Part shown: positions 55,172-58,815 of the stretch, piece after piece
Position numbering within the stretch: position 1 is the first letter of the stretch
Layout: every line of letters begins with the position of its first letter
Assembly: GCA_031267685.1 (NCBI GenBank)
Contig: JAIRYV010000015.1
Location: 1 to 58,815 of the forward strand
Reading direction: 5' to 3'
DNA: 58,815 nt
Origin: Treponema sp.
GTDB lineage: Bacteria; Spirochaetota; Spirochaetia; Treponematales; Breznakiellaceae
Program-made: the position numbers and the translations under genes
Notes under the pieces: generated by a model
What the model was told of the DNA's origin: nothing
The model's input: only the letters and a program-made list of their open reading frames with translations
The model's database searches: none

Positions 55172-55945
55172 ATGGCAGTTATAAAATTTACTAAGGCTAA
55201 TATCAATAATTTTTTTGATGATTTAACGCAACCTATGGTGTTTCAGAATCAGATTGATTTTGAGGGTATTGGTTACTGGAATATGGGTACGAGGAGTGCT
55301 GGTAATTCTTTTATCATAGAGGCCGGGAGTGCATGGGAAACTGGCGGACAGTATTTTACCGTAGACGCTGATTTTAGCTTTACTATTACTACGACTAATT
55401 ATGTTTATTGCAATGGTACTACGTTATCTATTAGTACCACTGTTCCTGCTTGGAATTCTGCTAAGAGAGGATATTATTCAGGCAATAACCGCGCGCTTAT
55501 GAAGGTTGAACCGGTGTATGCAACAATAAGTAATTGCGCGTATAAGGTTTGGTTTTTACAGCGCAGTGGGAATATGGAGGGGGAAATTAGTAAATGGCAA
55601 CCGGCGACTACGAGCGAATATAGGACTATATATATCGGTACCACAATAACAAAAAAAGAAGATTTTATTTACAAAAGTTACTGTAAAAATATAAAAATTG
55701 ATTTTGCTGAGATTGGCGGTAATGGCGGTAATGGCGGTAGTGGCGGTAGTCAAGGTCAAAATGGTTCATCTGGGAGTGTTAGTTCCGGCTACCCTTCTAC
55801 TTCAGGTACTAGCGGTGGTACTGGTGCTAGCGGTGCTACTGGACGTGGTGCAATGGGGATGGGCTCCGGTGGCTCCGGTGGCTCCGGTGGCTCCGCTGGC
55901 ACTGAATCAGGCGGCTCCGCTGGTGGTGGTGGTGGTGGCGGCGGC
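55172..55945 (+). CDS. glycine-rich tail fibre/adhesin, truncated by the junction
   Basis: The first 165 residues are beta-rich tail protein (WNMGTRSAGNSFIIEAGSAW; YRTIYIGTTITKKEDF). From residue 185 it becomes a Gly/Ser-rich tract (GGNGGNGGSGGSQGQNG to GSAGGGGGGGG), as in glycine-rich phage adhesins. The frame continues to 56194, but past about 55945 the DNA is the antisense of an insect gene, so the true C terminus is lost. Lysis genes and attR expected beyond it are absent. Confidence 0.8.
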
Positions 55946-55950
55946 GGCGG
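55918..55950. other. junction between prophage and insect DNA
   Basis: Plus-strand phage glycine codons (GGT)n(GGC)n run from 55921 to 55948. On the minus strand the same bases encode the Ala/Thr run of the insect protein. The shared triplet repeat is where the two genomes meet; the exact base cannot be fixed. Confidence 0.85.
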
Positions 55951-56898
55951 TGTTGCTGGTGCTGGGGCCTGTGGTCAAGGCCACGGGGCCAGGCACAGAG
56001 TTCTCGTCTCCACTTCCGCTCGACAGTTCGAAGGGCGACTGCGCACGGCTGCGGCTTCCTCTGCTCCTGCTCAGGTTCAGGACGCTGTTACTGCTAACCC
56101 CATCGAAGGGTGGCTGGTGAAGCGAATGCAGCGGGTAGTTATATGCGTACGCCTCGGGGTCGGGATAGCCGTTACCTTCGTGCTGGTGGTGTAGAGGCAG
56201 CTGTGCTGTCGGGGGTTGTGGCTGGTAGTGGAGTGTTTGTGGGGGCGGAGAAGTGCCTATGCCCGTACTTACGGGCTGGTGGATGACGGAGGTGGGGATG
56301 GGGCTCGGGGTGGGGTGGTACATGAGTGGGGAAGAGGCACCGGCACTTGTGGTAAGTTTGGGCCGTTTCGTGATGCTAAGTACTTGCTCGCTAGTGGGTA
56401 AGGTGGCCATCACCTGCTCAACGCTTACGACGCTCTCCCCACTTATGCCATATTTGTCTTTGATAGCCGCCAGTTGCGCCTTTAGCACGTGGTTCTCCTT
56501 GCTCAACTCCACAACACGCGTTTCCAGGATCATGTCGTTGAACCGACGCTTCTCGCGCGATCGCTTGGCTGCCTCGTTGTTCCTACGCCGCCGATCCCAG
56601 TAGCTCTCGTCCTTCTTGTTGTCTGGGATGAATTCCCGCTGCTTCCGTTGTGAGAAAAGCTCCTTCCTCTTAAGATGACCCGCCAAATCGTAACCCGGAG
56701 GGTAGTTATCGGCGTCAGGTGACTCTGGCCGTGACATTCCCATATGCACAGAAGCGTCCTGGCCACCGACGCCCCCAAGACTGCTATTACTGTTGCTGCC
56801 AGGCATGCTGGAGTTCAAGGACGGCGTTTCACCATTGATGGGCGATCCACTCTGCCGGGCGACAAACTCTGCCACCATAATTCGATGTCTCAAAACAT
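55946..56898 (-). CDS. vri: insect vrille/NFIL3-type bZIP factor, partial coding exon
   Basis: The minus-strand frame of over 310 residues carries a PAR-like bZIP of the NFIL3/vrille class. Basic region: KKDESYWDRRRRNNEAAK then RSREKRR; zipper: ILETRVVELSKENHVLKAQL. The SQRKQREFIPDNKKDE lead-in is diagnostic for this class, a circadian and developmental repressor in insects. The rest is Pro/Gln/His-rich. The exon probably starts after TTGCAG at 56899-56904 (splice acceptor); the likely initiator is the ATG at 56878. The 3' end is cut by the junction. Confidence 0.85.
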
Positions 56899-57489
56899 CT
56901 GCAACACATGAAAAGAGCACGCTACGTTAGCTACTGAGCCGTCATGACCATGTGACTGCTGGGAACAATGCACTCTACAGCGCACACTCGTCCTAGATCC
57001 TGCCGCTACCTACAGGCAGCAACTTGCACTCAGCTCGCGTCAGTCGAGTTGCTGCCATTGGGCAGGTGTGTGTGTTGGTTCGTGAGCTCTATACGAGTAA
57101 TCCCGCATGGCGTTGTTCTGAAGAGGTCACATAACACATCGCGTTCAACATTCCTAGCAATATGTTTAGTTGTGGAAAGCACTCATTGCAAACGTTTTCA
57201 AATTATGGAGAATGCCGTGTTCCGGGATTGTGGCGCCGTGTGGATTTAATTTAAACACAGGAACGTGTCGCCTTCATCTTCAGAGTATAAGAAATAACGC
57301 GAGCGAGTTCCTCCGAAACGTCCGTTTATATTAAACCCACACGGCGCCACATTCCAGAAGACGGCATTCTTCAGGTTTTTACTTGAACCAGCCTCATATA
57401 TAAATCAAAACCTAACCTAGTAAAACCCTGTAAGCTTGTTTTCTCTGAACATACTTCCATCTCTGGTCTCTACAGGGCACACTCCTCAC
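56899..57489. other. insect intron/intergenic DNA with palindromic element
   Basis: No coding frame is supported. The region contains the palindromic repeat at 57210-57369. The remainder has the look of animal non-coding DNA without bacterial gene signals. Confidence 0.6.
57210..57369. mobile_element. palindromic MITE/foldback-like element
   Basis: The two ends are inverted copies: GAATGCCGT and TGTGGCGCCGTGTGG (57210 on) face CCACACGGCGCCACA and ACGGCATTC (ending 57369), with imperfect pairing for about 55 bases per arm, including a TTTAAT.TAAAC segment. No coding sequence lies between. It resembles a non-autonomous DNA element. Confidence 0.6.
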
Positions 57490-57638
57490 CTCGACTGCAG
57501 CATTGGATAGGTTTGAAGAAGCCACGTTGAAAGTAAGCGCCTCGTTCCATACTGGGTTGCAGGTGCTTTTCCGGGCAGCTGTTTTCTTTTTCTTCACTCT
57601 CTTTCCTCCACTCAGAAGATACACCTTGACAAATGGAT
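57490..57638 (-). CDS. synaptotagmin-family C2-domain exon (insect)
   Basis: On the minus strand TTCTAG ends an intron at 57639 and a 149-base exon follows, encoding DPFVKVYLLSGGKRVKKKKT and then STCNPVWNEALTF before a GTGAGG splice donor at 57489. This is strands 3-5 of a synaptotagmin C2 domain with the polybasic KKKK motif and the NPVWNEA motif. The specific family member is not determined. Its exon phase does not match the vrille exon, so they belong to different genes. Confidence 0.75.
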
Positions 57639-57951
57639 CTAGAACATCACAGGCGAGTCACAAACCGAATGCAAAGGACGAACCAAAATGTAAAAACAGA
57701 ACCAGCGGGATTCGTATGCACTTTCATGGTCTCTTTTGTACGTGATTTCATATCCTTCGCAAGGGCACGTGATAAGAACAAACTGTCATGCCTCCTCATT
57801 ATCAGAATAAATGTGCTTTTGGACTATGTCCATCGTCTTAGATTCCAAAAATAACTTTGAAATCACAACGTTTCGGAGAATGGCTCTCTCCCCGTCCTCA
57901 TGTGTATAAAATGGGGGGGGGAAGGTTAAAAAGTTAAAATGGAATAAAAAC

Positions 57952-58012
57952 TGTACAGTGGAGTCCCTTAGAACATGGTTCTCAACATTTATGAGACCGC
58001 GGCCCAGTAAGT
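57952..58012. mobile_element. hAT-transposon-like terminal fragment
   Basis: TGGTTCTCAACATTTATGAG followed by CGCGGCCCAG resembles the terminal sequence of hAT elements (CAG.GGTTCTCAA type). Only one end is seen and the match is by eye. Confidence 0.35.
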
Positions 58013-58044
58013 TCTTTTTTTTAAAGACGAGGGCCCAGTCCCAA

Positions 58045-58301
58045 CACATTCACTTCTCAAACTCTATCAAGACATGTTTCGGCCTCACAATCAACATGGC
58101 GGCCGCAAAGACAACACGATTATTTTAACAAGCGGACAACTGACAATAAGCACAACATCAAGAGAAGCACATTGCTGGCAACACCACATAGGGAAAAAAT
58201 TGGCATAGCAGAGCAGCAGCTTCTGGAGGAGAGTATTCTATAACCGATGATGGCCGTGTGAGGCCGAAACATGTCTTGATAGAGTTTGAGAAGTGAATGT
58301 G
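58045..58301. repeat. 45-bp perfect inverted repeat
   Basis: Arms at 58045-58089 and 58257-58301 are exact reverse complements over 45 bases (including TGAGGCCGAAACATGTCTTG in the right arm), separated by 167 bases. They probably derive from two copies of one transposon end. Confidence 0.85.
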
Positions 58302-58306
58302 TTACA

Positions 58307-58396
58307 TTGACGGACGAAAGAACAGATATTCAGTACCAAGTCCTGTATAGACCGCTAGGAAGACTAAGACGTAGGTGGGTGGATAATATTAATTAA
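58307..58396 (+). mobile_element. 3' end of a LINE retrotransposon ORF
   Basis: The frame from 58307 reads LTDERTDIQYQVLYRPLGRL then RRRWVDNIN and a stop. The G-R-x-R-R-R-W-x-D-N-I block just before the stop is a common end of insect LINE reverse-transcriptase ORFs. Only the tail is present, followed by an AT-rich tract (58386-58420). Confidence 0.6.
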
Positions 58397-58702
58397 TAAT
58401 AATAATAATTAATTAATTTTCAATTTGCGTAGTCCGTAAGATATCTTCTTGTACTCCAAGTTGAAGAGCACTGGTATACAAGCACCAAACAGAGACAGTA
58501 CTTAAGTCTGCATAGCGATTAGCTACAATCTGTGTTGCTATGGTTCATTTCCGGGCAGGGACACGTTATTTCTTTGTGCTCCATGTCGCCTTGACCGGCT
58601 CAGTCCCATCCTATGCAATGGACACCGTCGACTCCTTCCCGCGGTTTAAGCGGCAGGGGCCTGAATCGGATGCTGCATGTCAAGCCAGCCAAATCAGAAG
58701 TA

Positions 58703-58790
58703 CAGTAGACTCTCGATTATCCGCGGTAATGGTGGGGAGAATTGGCGCGGATAATCAAAATCAGCGGATAAACCGAAGTACACATACACA
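58703..58790. mobile_element. pogo/Tigger-like transposon terminus
   Basis: CAGTAGACTCTCGATTATCC with a later self-complementary CGCGGATAAT and GCGGATAAACC resembles the long terminal inverted repeats of pogo/Tigger elements, common in arthropods. The other end lies outside the window. Confidence 0.5.
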
Positions 58791-58815
58791 AGCCAGATAT
58801 ACCGGTATAAAATTA

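Noticed and set aside
55946-56194. C-terminal part of the phage tail-fibre frame past the junction
   Set aside because: It is the antisense of the insect bZIP exon; composition changes abruptly and the residues are not glycine-rich fibre sequence.
57786-58049. 87-residue minus-strand frame in the insect part
   Set aside because: It spans transposon-like sequence, has no splice signals and matches no domain I know.

Overview
The window is a chimera of two unrelated genomes. Positions 1 to about 55,945 are bacterial: a chromosome segment followed by a prophage. Positions from about 55,945 to 58,815 are animal DNA, most likely insect.

The bacterium looks like a spirochaete of the Treponema type, probably from an insect (termite-like) gut. 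The reasons are an archaeal-style V-type ATPase operon in a cell that also has an outer-membrane beta-barrel protein, a compact division cluster (rsmH-ftsL-murF-mraY-ftsW-ftsQ-ftsA), and an fchA-folD pair of the kind used in acetogenic one-carbon metabolism. The genus is inferred from gene content only.

Layout: 1-118 is a 21-bp tandem repeat at the edge. 199-2284 holds an iron-sulfur aldo/keto reductase, an MgtC-type membrane protein and tRNA-Leu(CAG). 2411-9825 is a minus-strand operon secG - PTS IIA - V-ATPase subunits (G/H-like, C, I, K, F, E, A); it ends at a strong hairpin and has no B or D subunit. 9840-10704 is a gene-poor gap with the decayed 3' end of an IS605-type tnpB and its guide-RNA scaffold. 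10705-17850 is the division and cell-wall cluster. 17952-18200 is an array of dyad-symmetric repeats in a divergent intergenic region. 18643-25433 holds an outer-membrane protein, fchA-folD, an MFS transporter, and an XRE-cupin regulator next to an acyl-CoA ligase.

At 25482-25555 is tRNA-Ala(GGC), the probable attachment site of a siphovirus-type prophage that fills 25656 to about 55,945. It runs from integrase and lysogeny genes (26979-29170, minus) to an early operon (29235-35908), recombination and replication genes (36610-41355), and terminase, portal, capsid and tail genes (41410-55945). The early operon contains what I read as a type IV-B CRISPR effector module: csf1, a cas11-like gene, csf2 (cas7) and csf3 (cas5), with overlapping reading frames that continue into a glycosyltransferase-like gene and a cysH-like gene. 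No CRISPR array, cas1/cas2, cas6 or dinG is visible. Two non-coding elements in the phage also stand out: a promoter-hairpins-terminator unit at 36341-36595 and a tRNA-like structure at 35924-36024.

The prophage is cut inside a glycine-codon repeat of a tail-fibre gene. Beyond it, on the minus strand, lies an exon of an insect vrille/NFIL3-type bZIP factor, then a synaptotagmin C2-domain exon, a palindromic MITE-like element, a LINE 3' end and DNA-transposon termini. The shared GGT/GGC repeat at the join makes an assembly misjoin the simplest explanation; the phage lysis genes and attR are therefore missing.
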